Part shown: positions 10,652 to 24,600 of the stretch, in pieces
Position numbering within the stretch: position 1 is the stretch's first letter
Layout of the letters: each line of letters begins with the position of its first letter
Source: Nemertoderma westbladi
Taxonomy: Eukaryota; Xenacoelomorpha; Nemertodermatida; Nemertodermatidae
NCBI GenBank assembly: GCA_032718475.1
Contig: JAUCBJ010006859.1
Coordinates: forward strand, 1 to 64,000
DNA: 64,000 nucleotides
Direction: 5' to 3'
Notes under the pieces: generated by a model
Database searches by the model: none
What the model was told of the DNA's origin: nothing
Seen by the model: the letters and a program-made list of their open reading frames with translations, nothing else
Made by a program: the position numbers and the translations under genes

Positions 10652-10920
10652 CCTATCCACCATGGCTTTTGCGAGATTATCCGCCTCTTCAAGGCCAGTG
10701 TCCTTTAAGATGCGTCTCAAGAAAGTCATGGGCTGTCCACCATGCCTATTCACTCCATGGGGCCGCCAAAGCACAAGATTGTGCACAGGCTGGACCTCTC
10801 GGCGAAAGCAATGCCTTGCAAAGCGGATGCGGCTTTGTTCAAGTATCAAGCTTGGGGGAACCAATGAGACACTTCCAATGTTATATAGTGTCTGGTTGGA
10901 GATGTGTGCATTGTACTTTG
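10652..10920 (-). pseudogene. Non-LTR retrotransposon RT C-terminus (copy E)
   Basis: The minus strand reads HISNQTLYNIG, SLVPPSL, RIRFARHCFRR, LVLWRP, ILKDTGLEEADNLAKAM and a TAG stop. It is the same family as the relic at 636-1564, with near-identical stretches, and preserves the true C-terminus that the other copy lacks. Frame upstream of HISNQ is lost. Confidence 0.8.
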
Positions 10921-10945
10921 TACGAACCATTGCATACTGATGTGA

Positions 10946-10979
10946 TTGTGCAATGATTTCCTCAGGAATCATTGCACAA
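10946..10979. repeat. Hairpin, 16-bp stem with one bulge
   Basis: TTGTGCAATGATTTCCT is followed, after a single C, by AGGAATCATTGCACAA. The two pair fully except for one bulged T. It sits just beyond the RT relic at 10652-10920. Confidence 0.9.
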
Positions 10980-11100
10980 CTTATATTGATAGTAACAATG
11001 TGTTGGCAAGCTGTATTTTTCGAGGTGTATTATTATACGTTTATTATATAGGAAGGGATCTAGGGGTCTTAACCTCGAATGATAAGTTTATTATCGTACG

Positions 11101-11137
11101 TGTCCCGCACTTTACAGTGAAATGTCCCACACTTTAC
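11101..11137 (+). repeat. Two tandem copies of the 15-bp TGTCCCGCACTTTAC motif
   Basis: One exact copy (11101-11115) and one with a single change (11123-11137) are separated by 7 bp. They lie outside the 6501-8106 element but near its partial copy at 11318-11527. Confidence 0.9.
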
Positions 11138-11317
11138 ATGACTTTGCTGCACTTAAACTACTCCCCTGTTTCATTGATGTTACCTACCATCTTACTAAAG
11201 GCTAATTTACTTTCCCTACATATCTAGGAACATCACGGAACAAAAGTTTTCCCACTAACTTTACCCAATTCGCTGAACTTTAGCAATGAATTTGACAGTT
11301 GAGAATTTCACTTTCGT

Positions 11318-11527
11318 ATGCGTCCCGCACTTTACAATTTTTTGAAGCAATAATTCTGAGACATAAACTGCTGCCGGTTTTCCAAACTGCTTTTTTTTTA
11401 CTGAACCGATAATTGGTTTTTCTAAGAAACACAAGCATTATACTATTTTAGTTCATTTTCATGATGTACAGTGCTAAAGTATGCACAAAAAGTCGTACGA
11501 ATGTCCCGCACTTTACATGGAATGAGC
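11318..11527 (+). mobile_element. Partial copy of the 6501-8106 element (right end)
   Basis: This 210-bp segment is nearly identical to 7896-8106, including both bordering copies of the CGCACTTTAC motif and the terminal CATGGAATGAGCCA. Only a handful of single-base differences and one homopolymer length change are visible, so it is fairly young. Confidence 0.9.
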
Positions 11528-12455
11528 CACTATATTCCAGGACATGGTGTAATACAGTAGACATATCAACCAATTAGGATATTAATGAACGAACAATAAT
11601 TGCACAAACATAATATGCCAATTAAGATCTCATTAAGAGCACAGAAACCGTCGTTATCTATACTGGGTCGCATCTGGTCCCACGAGACTGAGGCAGAAAG
11701 GTCGCCGCTTTAGGTCCCACAGCCACCGCGAAAGGTCGCAAGTGCATTATCGGTCCCAGGAGATACAGTATGGGTGGGGGGTAACCAAACCAACTTAGTA
11801 GTTCCCAAAACAGACCCGTTATACTGTACTGCGTCATAAACTATTTTATAATTAAATAACAATAAATTAATTAATAACACCAACAATCAAACTGCTAACC
11901 CAATTGTATTTCGTGAAAGATCTTACGTAACATTTAGTGGAATTTTATTAAATTTCCGAGCACTTACGAAAAATCAGTCACAATTAAAATAAATTATATT
12001 GTGATCATTAATAAAACACGAAGTGGGGCCTTCGCGCAGCACATGGCATAAACTTATGTTAAGTGTCAACTCGTAAGAATTATAAGCAAAATATAAGCAA
12101 ATGTAACTTCACCACCTTGCGGCCCTCTAGAGCGGCAGACTGGCGAACTGTGGACTGATCACCTTCTTTATAAACCCAACATGTGGTATAGTACCGGTAC
12201 ATATATGCAAAGATTCAGCTTAAACGAAATAAAACCACGGAATTGGGAAAAGGATTTTACTTTCAGATATTTCGCCCTCTAGCGGCAGACTGGAGAGCTG
12301 CTAGTTATTAACATGTCAAAACGGTAAAAACGACGACATCAATTTGCCATTATTGACCAACCCCCCAAACAGTGTCAGTTCGCTATGGCTCCTCCAACTT
12401 CGTGGCTCTTCCCACAATATAATTACAAGGTAGGCCTAAACAACATTGCGTGGAA
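11528..12455. other. Region 3' of EFL1; 3' UTR and intergenic DNA
   Basis: The EFL1 3' UTR should run downwards from 12455 on the minus strand. An AATAAA hexamer on that strand overlaps the stop codon (12459-12464), and another lies near 11944. Two copies of a TAGCGGCAGACTGG-like sentence occur near 12130 and 12270, suggesting a small repeat. The 12385-12648 plus-strand frame is antisense to the EFL1 exon and is not called. Confidence 0.5.
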
Positions 12456-12644
12456 CTATTTATTTCGTTTTAACGTCCTTTGTTTCTCTCCGTGCTCCAC
12501 TAGTTTTTCTTCCACAGACAGACCTTTCCTTCGTCTCACTGAGTCCCGATATCTTGCTGCCTGGTTCTCACTGTCTGCCTTCTCTCCGAAGTGCCGCAGT
12601 TCCTCGTCTGTTGTAGGCACCCAGTACGGGTCACTCTCTATGGT
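12456..12644 (-). CDS. EFL1: EFL1, terminal coding exon (62 C-terminal residues)
   Basis: This exon encodes the last 62 residues of elongation-factor-like GTPase 1, the EF-2 relative that works with SBDS to evict eIF6 from cytoplasmic pre-60S subunits. It follows a good acceptor (TTTATTTCTTCAG, AG at 12645-12646) and is in phase 0. Visible landmarks are [35 protein letters not shown] and the terminal [10 protein letters not shown] before TAG (12456-12458). These match the human C-terminus ([34 protein letters not shown]) at the same spacing. It is the partner of the exon at 49228-49412, 36.6 kb away. The basic tail belongs to domain V and the C-terminal extension of the family. Identification is by recalled family sequence, but the match is extensive and the exon joins in frame. 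Confidence 0.96.
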   Translation of the reverse strand, partial: TIESDPYWVPTTDEELRHFGEKADSENQAARYRDSVRRRKGLSVEEKLVEHGEKQRTLKRNK

Positions 12645-15600
12645 CTGAAGAAATAAAGTATTATTATTAATTACGGTATTTGAAGCGAATCAGTGGTTTC
12701 ACATTGCAACTTTCGTTGGGTCCAGTTGATCAAATACGAATGTTTGTACATTGGGGTTGATTATTATAGTCGCTGTAGATGATTGGTATTGGGCATTTAG
12801 AAGGCGATGAGGACGTAAATGGCAGGCATACAACGTAATAGGTCCGTCCACAATTTATGTGAGAAATTGTTAGAACGCCAGACTTCGGACAACCCGGAGG
12901 TCACCACTCACCCAACTACTTTCCTTTCCCTTTCCCTTTCCTTTCTTAATGTTACGTCGTACTAATGCCAAAATGCGACTGCTCGCAGAAAATAATGTGT
13001 TACATATTAGACACATCAAAAACTAATAATTAGCTTACCTCCCGCTCCCCGATTCTCGTGTTGTTCTATGTAAATGCCTCCCTTACTTACCTCCGGCTCC
13101 CTGATTCTCGTGTTGTTCTATGTAAATGCCTCCCTTACTTACCTCCCGCTCCCCGATTCTCGTGTTGTTCTATGTAAATGCCTCCCTTACTTACCTCCCG
13201 CTCCCTGATTCTCGTGTTGTTCTATGTAAATGCCTCCCTTACTTACCTCCCGCTCCCTGATTCTCGTGTTGTTCTATGTAAATGCCTCCCTTACTTACCT
13301 CCCGCTCCCTGATTCTCGTGTTGTTCTATGTAAATGCCTCCCTTACTTACCTCCCGCTCCCTGATTCTCGTGTTGTTCTATGTAAATGCCTCCCTTACTT
13401 ACCTCCCGCACCCCGATTCTCGTGTTGTTCTATGTAAATGCCTCCCTTACTTACCTTCCGCTCCCTGATTCTCGTGTTGTTCTATGTAAATGCCTCCCTT
13501 ACTTACCTCCTGCTCCCTGATTCTCGTGTTGTTCTATGTAAATGCCTCCCTTACTTACCTCCCGCTCCCTGATTCTCGTGTTGTTCTATGTAAATGCCTC
13601 CCTTACTTACCTCCCGCTCCCCGATTCTCGTGTTGTTCTATGTAAATGCCTCCCTTACTTACCTCCCGCTCCCTGATTCTCGTGTTGTTCTATGTAAATG
13701 CCTCCCTTACTTACCTCCTGCTCCCTGATTCTCGTGTTGTTCTATGTAAATGCCTCCCTTACTTACCTCCCGCTCCCTGATTCTCGTGTTGTTCTATGTA
13801 AATGCCTCCCTTACTTACCTCCCGCTCCCTGATTCTCGTGTTGTTCTATGTAAATGCCTCCCTTACTTACCTCCTGCTCCCTGATTCTCGTGTTGTTCTA
13901 TGTAAATGCCTCCCTTACTTACCTCCCGCTCCCTGATTCTCGTGTTGTTCTATGTAAATGCCTCCCTTACTTACCTCCCGCTCCCTGATTCTCGTGTTGT
14001 TCTATGTAAATGCCTCCCTTACTTACCTCCTGCTCCCTGATTCTCGTGTTGTTCTATGTAAATGCCTCCCTTACTTACCTCCCGCTCCCTGATTCTCGTG
14101 TTGTTCTATGTAAATGCCTCCCTTACTTACCTCGCGCTCCCTGATTCTCGTGTTGTTCTATGTAAATGCCTCCCTTACTTACCTCCTGCTCCCTGATTCT
14201 CGTGTTGTTCTATGTAAATGCCTCCCTTACTTACCTCCCGCTCCCCGATTCTCGTGTTGTTCTATGTAAATGCCTCCCTTACTTACCTCCCGCTCCCTGA
14301 TTCTCGTGTTGTTCTATGTAAATGCCTCCCTTACTTACCTCCCGCTCCCTGATTCTCGTGTTGTTCTATGTAAATGCCTCCCTTACTTACCTCCCGCTCC
14401 CTGATTCTCGTGTTGTTCTATGTAAATGCCTCCCTTACTTACCTCCCGCTCCCCGATTCTCGTGTTGTTCTATGTAAATGCCTCCCTTACTTACCTCCCG
14501 CTCCCTGATTCTCGTGTTGTTCTATGTAAATGCCTCCCTTACTTACCTCCCGCTCCCTGATTCTCGTGTTGTTCTATGTAAATGCCTCCCTTACTTACCT
14601 CCCGCTCCCCGATTCTCGTGTTGTTCTATGTAAATGCCTCCCTTACTTACCTCCCGCTCCCTGATTCTCGTGTTGTTCTATGTAAATGCCTCCCTTACTT
14701 ACCTCCCGCTCCCTGATTCTCGTGTTGTTCTATGTAAATGCCTCCCTTACTTACCTCCCGCTCCCTGATTCTCGTGTTGTTCTATGTAAATGCCTCCCTT
14801 ACTTATCTCCCGCTCCCTGATTCTCGTGTTGTTCTATGTAAATGCCTCCCTTACTTATCTCCCGCTCCCTGAGTCTCGTGTTGTTCTATGTAAATGCCTC
14901 CCTTACTTACCTCCCGCTCCCCGATTCTCGTGTTGTTCTATGTAAATGCCTCCCTTACTTACCTCCCGCTCCCTGATCCTCGTGTTGTTCTATGTAAATG
15001 CCTCCCTTACTTACCTCCCGCTCCCTGATTCTCGTGTTGTTCTATGTAAATGCCTCCCTTACTTACCTCCCGCTCCCCGATTCTCGTGTTGTTCTATGTA
15101 AATGCCTCCCTTACTTACCTCCCGCTCCCTGATTCTCGTGTTGTTCTATGTAAATACCTCCCTTACTTACCTCCCGCTCCCTGATTCACGTGTTGTTCTA
15201 TGTAAATGCCTCCCTTACTTACCTCCCGCTCCCTGATTCTCGTGTTGTTCTATGTAAATGCCTCCCTTACTTACCTCCCGCTCCCCGATTCTCGTGTTGT
15301 TCTATGTAAATGCCTCCCTTACTTACCTCCCGCTCCCTGATTCTCGTGTTGTTCTATGTAAATGCCTCCCTTACTTACCTCCCGCTCCCTGATTCTCGTG
15401 TTGTTCTATGTAAATGCCTCCCTTACTTACCTCCCGCTCCCCGATTCTCGCGTTGTTCTATGTAAATGCCTCCCTTACTTACCTCCCGCTCCCTGATTCT
15501 CGTGTTGTTCTATGTAAATACCTCCCTTACTTACCTCCCGCTCCCCGATTCTCGTGTTGTTCTATGTAAATGCCTCCCTTACTTACCTCCCGCTCCCTGA

Positions 15601-18600
15601 TTCTCGTGTTGTTCTATGTAAATGCCTCCCTTACTTACCTCCCGCTCCCTGATTCTCGTGTTGTTCTATGTAAATGCCTCCCTTACTTACCTCCCGCTCC
15701 CTGATTCTCGTGTTGTTCTATGTAAATGACTCCACTTACCTCCCGCTCCCTGATTCTCGTGTTGTTCTATGTAAATGCCTCCCTTACTTACCTCCCGCTC
15801 CCTGATTCTCGTGTTGTTCTATGTAAATGACTCCACTTACCTCCCGCTCCCTGATTCTCGTGTTGTTCTATGTAAATGCCTCCCTTACTTACCCCCCGCT
15901 CCCTGATTCTCGTGTTGTTCTATGTAAATGCCTCCCATACTTACCCCCCGCTCCCTGATTCTCGTGTTGTTCTATGTAAATGCCTCCCTTACTTACCTCC
16001 CGCTCCCTGATTCTCGTGTTGTTCTATGTAAATGCCTCCCTTACTTACCTACCGCTCCCTGATTCTCGTGTTGTTCTATGTAAATGCCTCCCTTACTTAC
16101 CTCCCGCTCCCTGATTCTCGTGTTGTTCTATGTAAATGCCTCCCATACTTACCTCCCGCTCCCTGATTCTCGTGTTGTTCTATGTAAATGCCTCCCTTAC
16201 TTACCTCCCGCTCCCCGATTGTCGTGTTGTTCTATGTAAATGCCTCCCTTACTTACCTCCCGCTCCCCGATTCTCGTGTTGTTCTATGTAAATGCCTCCC
16301 TTACTTACCTCCCGCTCCCTGATTCTCGTGTTGTTCTATGTAAATGCCTCCCTTACTTACCTCCCGCTCCCTGATTCTCGTGTTGTTCTATGTAAATGCC
16401 TCCCTTACTTACCTCCCGCTCCCTGATTCTCGTGTTGTTCTATGTAAATGCCTCCCTTACTTACCTCCCGCTCCCCGATTCTCGTGTTGTTCTATGTAAA
16501 TGCCTCCCTTACTTACCTCCCGCTCCCTGATTCTCGTGTTGTTCTATGTAAATGCCTCCCTTACTTACCTCCCGCTCCCTGATTCTCGTGTTGTTCTATG
16601 TAAATGCCTCCCATACTTACCTCCCGCTCCCTGATTCTCGTGTTGTTCTATGTAAATGCCTCCCTTACTTACCTCCCGCTCCCTGATTATCGTGTTGTTC
16701 TATGTAATTGCCTCCCTTACTTACCTCCCGCTCCCCGATTCTCGTGTTGTTCTATGTAAATGCCTCCCTTACTTACCTCCCGCTCCCTGATTATCGTGTT
16801 GTTCTATGTAAATGCCTCCCTTACTTACCTCCCGCTCCCTGATTCTCGTGTTGTTCTATGTAAATGCCTCCCATACTTACCTCCCGCTCCCTGATTCTCG
16901 TGTTGTTCTATGTAAATGCCTCCCTTACTTACCTCCTGCTCCCTGATTCTCGTGTTGTTCTATGTAAATGCCTCCCTTACTTACCTCCCGCTCCCCGATT
17001 CTCGTGTTGTTCTATGTAAATGCCTCCCTTACTTACCTCCCGCTCCCTGATTCTCGTGTTGTTCTATGTAAATGCCTCCCTTACTTACCTCCCGCTCCCT
17101 GATTCTCGTGTTGTTCTATGTAAATGCTTCCCTTACTTACCTCCCGCTCCCCGATTCTCGTGTTGTTCTATGTAAATGCCTCCCTTACTTACCTCCCGCT
17201 CCCTGATTCTCGTGTTGTTCTATGTAAATGCTTCCCTTACTTACCTCCCGCTCCCCGATTCTCGTGTTGTTCTATGTAAATGCCTCCCTTACTTACCTCC
17301 CGCTCCCTGATTCTCGTGTTGTTCTATGTAAATGCTTCCCTTACTTACCTCCCGCTCCCCGATTCTCGTGTTGTTCTATGTAAATGCCTCCCTTACTTAC
17401 CTCCCGCTCCCTGATTATCGTGTTGTTCTATGTAAATGCTTCCCTTACTTACCTCCCGCTCCCCGATTCTCGTGTTGTTCTATGTAAATGCCTCCCTTAC
17501 TTACCTCCCGCTCCCTGATTCTCGTGTTGTTCTATGTAAATGCTTCCCTTACTTACCTCCCGCTCCCCGATTCTCGTGTTGTTCTATGTAAATGCCTCCC
17601 TTACTTACCTCCCGCTCCCTGATTATCGTGTTGTTCTATGTAATTGCCTCCCTTACTTACCTCCCGCTCCCCGATTCTCGTGTTGTTCTATGTAAATGCC
17701 TCCCTTACTTACCTCCCGCTCCCTGATTATCGTGTTGTTCTATGTAAATGCCTACCTTACTTACCTCCCGCTCCCCGATTCTCGTGTTGTTCTATGTAAA
17801 TGCCTCCCTCACTTACCTCCCGCTCCCTGATTCTCGTGTTGTTCTATGTAAAGGCCTCCCATACTTACCTCCCGCTCCCTGATTCTCGTGTTGTTCTATG
17901 TAAATGCCTCCCTTACTTACCTCCCGCTCCCTGATTCTCGTGTTGTTCTATGTAAATGCCTCCCTTACTTACCTCCCGCTCCCTGATTATCGTGTTGTTC
18001 TATGTAATTGCCTCCCTTACTTACCTCCCGCTCCCTGATTCTCGTGTTGTTCTATGTAATTGCCTCCCTTACTTACCTCCCGCTCCCCGATTCTCGTGTT
18101 GTTCTATGTAAATGCCTCCCTTACTTACCTCCCGCTCCCTGATTATCGTGTTGTTCTATGTAATTGCCTCCCTTACTTACCTCCCGCTCCCTGATTCTCG
18201 TGTTGTTCTATGTAAATGCTTCCACTTACCTCCCGCTCCCCGATTCTCGTGTTGTTCTATGTAAATGCTTCCACTTACCTCCCGCTCCCCGATTCTCGTG
18301 TTGTTCTATGTAAATGCCTCCCTTACTTACCTCCCGCTCCCTGATTATCGTGTTGTTCTATGTAATTGCCTCCCTTACTTACCTCCCGCTCCCTGATTCT
18401 CGTGTTGTTCTATGTAAATGCTTCCACTTACCTCCCGCTCCCCGATTCTCGTGTTGTTCTATGTAAATGCTTCCACTTACCTCCCGCTCCCCGATTCTCG
18501 TGTTGTTCTATGTAATTGCCTCCCTTACTTACCTCCCGCTCCCCGATTCTCGTGTTGTTCTATGTAATTGCCTCCCTTACTTACCTCCCGCTCCCCGATT

Positions 18601-21600
18601 CTCGTGTTGTTCTATGTAAATGCTTCCCTTACTTACCTCCCGCTCCCCGATTCTCGTGTTGTTCTATGTAAATGCCTCCCTTACTTACCTCCCGCTCCCT
18701 GATTCTCGTGTTGTTCTATGTAAATGCCTCCCTTACTTACCTCCCGCTCCCTGATTCTCGTGTTGTTCTATGTAAATGCCTCCCTTACTTATCTCCCGCT
18801 CCCTGATTCTCGTGTTGTTCTATGTAAATGCCTCCCTTACTTATCTCCCGCTCCCTGAGTCTCGTGTTGTTCTATGTAAATGCCTCCCTTACTTACCTCC
18901 CGCTCCCCGATTCTCGTGTTGTTCTATGTAAATGCCTCCCTTACTTACCTCCCGCTCCCTGATCCTCGTGTTGTTCTATGTAAATGCCTCCCTTACTTAC
19001 CTCCCGCTCCCTGATTCTCGTGTTGTTCTATGTAAATGCCTCCCTTACTTACCTCCCGCTCCCCGATTCTCGTGTTGTTCTATGTAAATGCCTCCCTTAC
19101 TTACCTCCCGCTCCCTGATTCTCGTGTTGTTCTATGTAAATACCTCCCTTACTTACCTCCCGCTCCCTGATTCACGTGTTGTTCTATGTAAATGCCTCCC
19201 TTACTTACCTCCCGCTCCCTGATTCTCGTGTTGTTCTATGTAAATGCCTCCCTTACTTACCTCCCGCTCCCCGATTCTCGTGTTGTTCTATGTAAATGCC
19301 TCCCTTACTTACCTCCCGCTCCCTGATTCTCGTGTTGTTCTATGTAAATGCCTCCCTTACTTACCTCCCGCTCCCTGATTCTCGTGTTGTTCTATGTAAA
19401 TGCCTCCCTTACTTACCTCCCGCTCCCCGATTCTCGTGTTGTTCTATGTAAATGCCTCCCTTACTTACCTCCCGCTCCCTGATTCTCGTGTTGTTCTATG
19501 TAAATACCTCCCTTACTTACCTCCCGCTCCCCGATTCTCGTGTTGTTCTATGTAAATGCCTCCCTTACTTACCTCCCGCTCCCTGATTCTCGTGTTGTTC
19601 TATGTAAATGCCTCCCTTACTTACCTCCCGCTCCCTGATTCTCGTGTTGTTCTATGTAAATGCCTCCCTTACTTACCTCCCGCTCCCTGATTCTCGTGTT
19701 GTTCTATGTAAATGACTCCACTTACCTCCCGCTCCCTGATTCTCGTGTTGTTCTATGTAAATGCCTCCCTTACTTACCTCCCGCTCCCTGATTCTCGTGT
19801 TGTTCTATGTAAATGACTCCACTTACCTCCCGCTCCCTGATTCTCGTGTTGTTCTATGTAAATGCCTCCCTTACTTACCCCCCGCTCCCTGATTCTCGTG
19901 TTGTTCTATGTAAATGCCTCCCATACTTACCTCCCGCTCCCCGATTCTCGTGTTGTTCTATGTAAATGACTCCCTTACTTACCTCCCGCTCCCTGATTCT
20001 CGTGTTGTTCTATGTAAATGACTCCACTTACCTCCCGCTCCCTGATTCTCGTGTTGTTCTATGTAAATGCCTCCCTTACTTACCTCCCGCTCCCCGATTC
20101 TCGTGTTGTTCTATGTAAATGACTCCCTTACTTACCTCCCGCTCCCTGATTCTCGTGTTGTTCTATGTAAATGACTCCACTTACCTCCCGCTCCCTGATT
20201 CTCGTGTTGTTCTATGTAAATGCCTCCCTTACTTACCTCCCGCTCCCTGATTCTCGTGTTGTTCTATGTAAATGACTCCACTTACCTCCCGCTCCCTGAT
20301 TCTCGTGTTGTTCTATGTAAATGCCTCCCTTACTTACCTCCCGCTCCCCGATTCTCGTGTTGTTCTATGTAAATGCCTCCCTTACTTACCTCCCGCTCCC
20401 TGATTCTCGTGTTGTTCTATGTAAATGCCTCCCTTACTTACCTCCTGCTCCCTGATTCTCGTGTTGTTCTATGTAAATGCCTCCCTTACTTACCCCCCGC
20501 TCCCTGATTCTCGTGTTGTTCTATGTAAATGCCTCCCTTACTTACCTCCCGCTCCCTGATTCTCGTGTTGTTCTATGTAAATGCCTACCTTACTTACCTC
20601 CCGCTCCCCGATTCTCGTGTTGTTCTATGTAAATGCCTCCCTTACTTACCTCCCGCTCCCTGATTCTCGTGTTGTTCTATGTAAATGCCTACCTTACTTA
20701 CCTCCCGCTCCCCGATTCTCGTGTTGTTCTATGTAAATGCCTCCCTTACTTACCCCCCGCTCCCTGATTCTCGTGTTGTTCTATGTAAATGCCTCCCTTA
20801 CTTACCTCCCGCTCCCTGATTCTCGTGTTGTTCTATGTAAATGCCTCCCTTACTTACCTCCCGCTCCCTGATTCTCGTGTTGTTCTATGTAAATGCCTAC
20901 CTTACTTACCTCCCGCTCCCCGATTCTCGTGTTGTTCTATGTAAATGCCTCCCTTACTTACCTCCCGCTCCCTGATTCTCGTGTTGTTCTATGTAAATGC
21001 CTCCCTTACTTACCTCCCGCTCCCTGATTCTCGTGTTGTTCTATGTAAATGCCTCCCTTACTTACCCCCCGCTCCCTGATTCTCGTGTTGTTCTATGTAA
21101 ATGCCTCCCTTACTTACCTCCCGCTCCCTGATTCTCGTGTTGTTCTATGTAAATGCCTCCCTTACTTACCTCCCGCTCCCTGATTCTCGTGTTGTTCTAT
21201 GTAAATGCCTCCCTTACTTACCTCCCGCTCCCCGATTCTCGTGTTGTTCTATGTAAATGCCTCCCTTACTTACCTCCCGCTCCCTGATTCTCGTGTTGTT
21301 CTATGTAAATGCCTCCCTTACTTACCTCCCGCTCCCCGATTCTCGTGTTGTTCTATGTAATTGCCTCCCTTACTTACCTCCCGCTCCCCGATTCTCGTGT
21401 TGTTCTATGTAAATGCCTCCCTTACTTACCTCCCGCTCCCTGATTATCGTGTTGTTCTATGTAATTGCCTCCCTTACTTACCTCCCGCTCCCTGATTCTC
21501 GTGTTGTTCTATGTAATTGCCTCCCTTACTTACCTCCCGCTCCCCGATTCTCGTGTTGTTCTATGTAAATGCCTCCCTTACTTACCTCCCGCTCCCCGAT

Positions 21601-24600
21601 TCTCGTGTTGTTCTATGTAAATGCCTCCCTTACTTACCTCCCGCTCCCTGATTATCGTGTTGTTCTATGTAATTGCCTCCCTTACTTACCTCCCGCTCCC
21701 CGATTCTCGTGTTGTTCTATGTAAATGCCTCCCTTACTTACCTCCCGCTCCCTGATTATCGTGTTGTTCTATGTAATTGCCTCCCTTACTTACCTCCCGC
21801 TCCCTGATTCTCGTGTTGTTCTATGTAATTGCCTCCCTTACTTACCTCCCGCTCCCCGATTCTCGTGTTGTTCTATGTAATTGCCTCCCTTACTTACCTC
21901 CCGCTCCCCGATTCTCGTGTTGTTCTATGTAAATGCTTCCCTTACTTACCTCCCGCTCCCCGATTCTCGTGTTGTTCTATGTAAATGCCTCCCTTACTTA
22001 CCTCCCGCTCCCTGATTCTCGTGTTGTTCTATGTAAATGCCTCCCTTACTTACCACCCGCTCCCTGATTCTCGTGTTGTTCTATGTAAATGCCTCCCTTA
22101 CTTACCTCCCGCTCCCTGATTCTCGTGTTGTTCTATGTAAATGCCTCCCTTACTTACCTCCCGCTCCCTGATTCTCGTGTTGTTCTATGTAAATGCCTCC
22201 CTTACTTACCTCCCGCTCCCTGATTCTCGTGTTGTTCTATGTAAATGCCTCCCTTACTTACCTCCCGCTCCCCGATTCTCGTGTTGTTCTATGTAAATGC
22301 CTCCCTTACTTACCTCCCGCTCCCCGATTCTCGTGTTGTTCTATGTAAATGCCTCCCTTACTTACCTCCCGCTCCCTGATTCTCGTGTTGTTCTATGTAA
22401 ATGCCTCCCTTACTTACCTCCCGCTCCCTGATTCTCGTGTTGTTCTATGTAAATGCCTCCCTTACTTACCTCCCGCTCCCTGATTCTCGTGTTGTTCTAT
22501 GTAAATGCCTCCCTTACTTACCTTCCGCTCCCTGATTCTCGTGTTGTTCTATGTAAATGCCTCCCTTACTTACCTCCTGCTCCCTGATTCTCGTGTTGTT
22601 CTATGTAAATGCCTCCCTTACTTACCTCCCGCTCCCTGATTCTCGTGTTGTTCTATGTAAATGCCTCCCTTACTTACCTCCCGCTCCCCGATTCTCGTGT
22701 TGTTCTATGTAAATGCCTCCCTTACTTACCTCCCGCTCCCTGATTCTCGTGTTGTTCTATGTAAATGCCTCCCTTACTTACCTCCTGCTCCCTGATTCTC
22801 GTGTTGTTCTATGTAAATGCCTCCCTTACTTACCTCCCGCTCCCGCTCCCTGATTCTCGTGTTGTTCTATGTAAATGCCTCCCTTACTTACCTCCCGCTC
22901 CCTGATTCTCGTGTTGTTCTATGTAAATGCCTCCCTTACTTACCTCCTGCTCCCTGATTCTCGTGTTGTTCTATGTAAATGCCTCCCTTACTTACCTCCC
23001 GCTCCCTGATTCTCGTGTTGTTCTATGTAAATGCCTCCCTTACTTACCTCCCGCTCCCTGATTCTCGTGTTGTTCTATGTAAATGCCTCCCTTACTTACC
23101 TCCTGCTCCCTGATTCTCGTGTTGTTCTATGTAAATGCCTCCCTTACTTACCTCCCGCTCCCTGATTCTCGTGTTGTTCTATGTAAATGCCTCCCTTACT
23201 TACCTCGCGCTCCCTGATTCTCGTGTTGTTCTATGTAAATGCCTCCCTTACTTACCTCCTGCTCCCTGATTCTCGTGTTGTTCTATGTAAATGCCTCCCT
23301 TACTTACCTCCCGCTCCCCGATTCTCGTGTTGTTCTATGTAAATGCCTCCCTTACTTACCTCCCGCTCCCTGATTCTCGTGTTGTTCTATGTAAATGCCT
23401 CCCTTACTTACCTCCCGCTCCCTGATTCTCGTGTTGTTCTATGTAAATGCCTCCCTTACTTACCTCCCGTTCCCCGATTCTCGTGTTGTTCTATGTAAAT
23501 GCCCCCCTTACTTACCTCCCGCTCCCCGATTCTCGTGTTGTTCTATGTAAATGCCTCCACTTACCTCCCGCTCCCCGATTCTCGTGTTGTTCTATGTAAA
23601 TGCCTCCCTTACTTAACTCCCGCTCCCCGATTCTAGTGTTGTTCTATGTAAATGCCTCCCTTACTTACCTCCCGCTCCCCGATTCTCGTGTTGTTCTATG
23701 TAAATGCCTCCCTTACTTACCTCCCGTTCCCCGATTCTCGTGTTGTTCTATGTAAATGCCCCCCTTACTTACCTCCCGCTCCCCGATTCTCGTGTTGTTC
23801 TATGTAAATGCCTCCACTTACCTCCCGCTCCCCGATTCTCGTGTTGTTCTATGTAAATGCCTCCCTTACTTACCTCCCGCTCCCCGATTCTCGTGTTGTT
23901 CTATGTAAATGCCTCCACTTACCTCCCGCTCCCCGATTCTCGTGTTGTTCTATGTAAATGCCTCCCTTACTTCCTCCCGCTCCCTGATTCTCGTGTTGTT
24001 CTATGTAAATGCCTCCCTTACTTACCTCCCGCTCCCCGATTCTCGTGTTGTTCTATGTAAATGCCTCCCTTACTTACCTCCCGCTCCCTGATTCTCGTGT
24101 TGTTCTATGTAAATGCCTCCCTTACTTACCTCCCGCTCCCTGATTCTCGTGTTGTTCTATGTAAATGCCTCCCTTACTTACCTCCCGCTCCCTGATTCTC
24201 GTGTTGTTCTATGTAAATGACTCCACTTACCTCCCGCTCCCTGATTCTCGTGTTGTTCTATGTAAATGCCTCCCTTACTTACCTCCCGCTCCCTGATTCT
24301 CGTGTTGTTCTATGTAAATGACTCCACTTACCTCCCGCTCCCTGATTCTCGTGTTGTTCTATGTAAATGCCTCCCTTACTTACCCCCCTCTCCCTGATTC
24401 TCGTGTTGTTCTATGTAAATGCCTCCCATACTTACCTCCCGCTCCCCGATTCTCGTGTTGTTCTATGTAAATGACTCCCTTACTTACCTCCCGCTCCCTG
24501 ATTCTCGTGTTGTTCTATGTAAATGACTCCACTTACCTCCCGCTCCCTGATTCTCGTGTTGTTCTATGTAAATGCCTCCCTTACTTACCTCCCGCTCCCC

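Noticed and set aside
12456-12644. bZIP transcription-factor exon
   Set aside because: The basic NQAARYR...RRRK stretch first suggested a bZIP region, but spacing is wrong and the whole exon matches the EFL1 C-terminus.
12385-12648. 87-codon plus-strand frame
   Set aside because: It is the antisense of the EFL1 terminal exon, which has a clear acceptor, phase and conserved protein.
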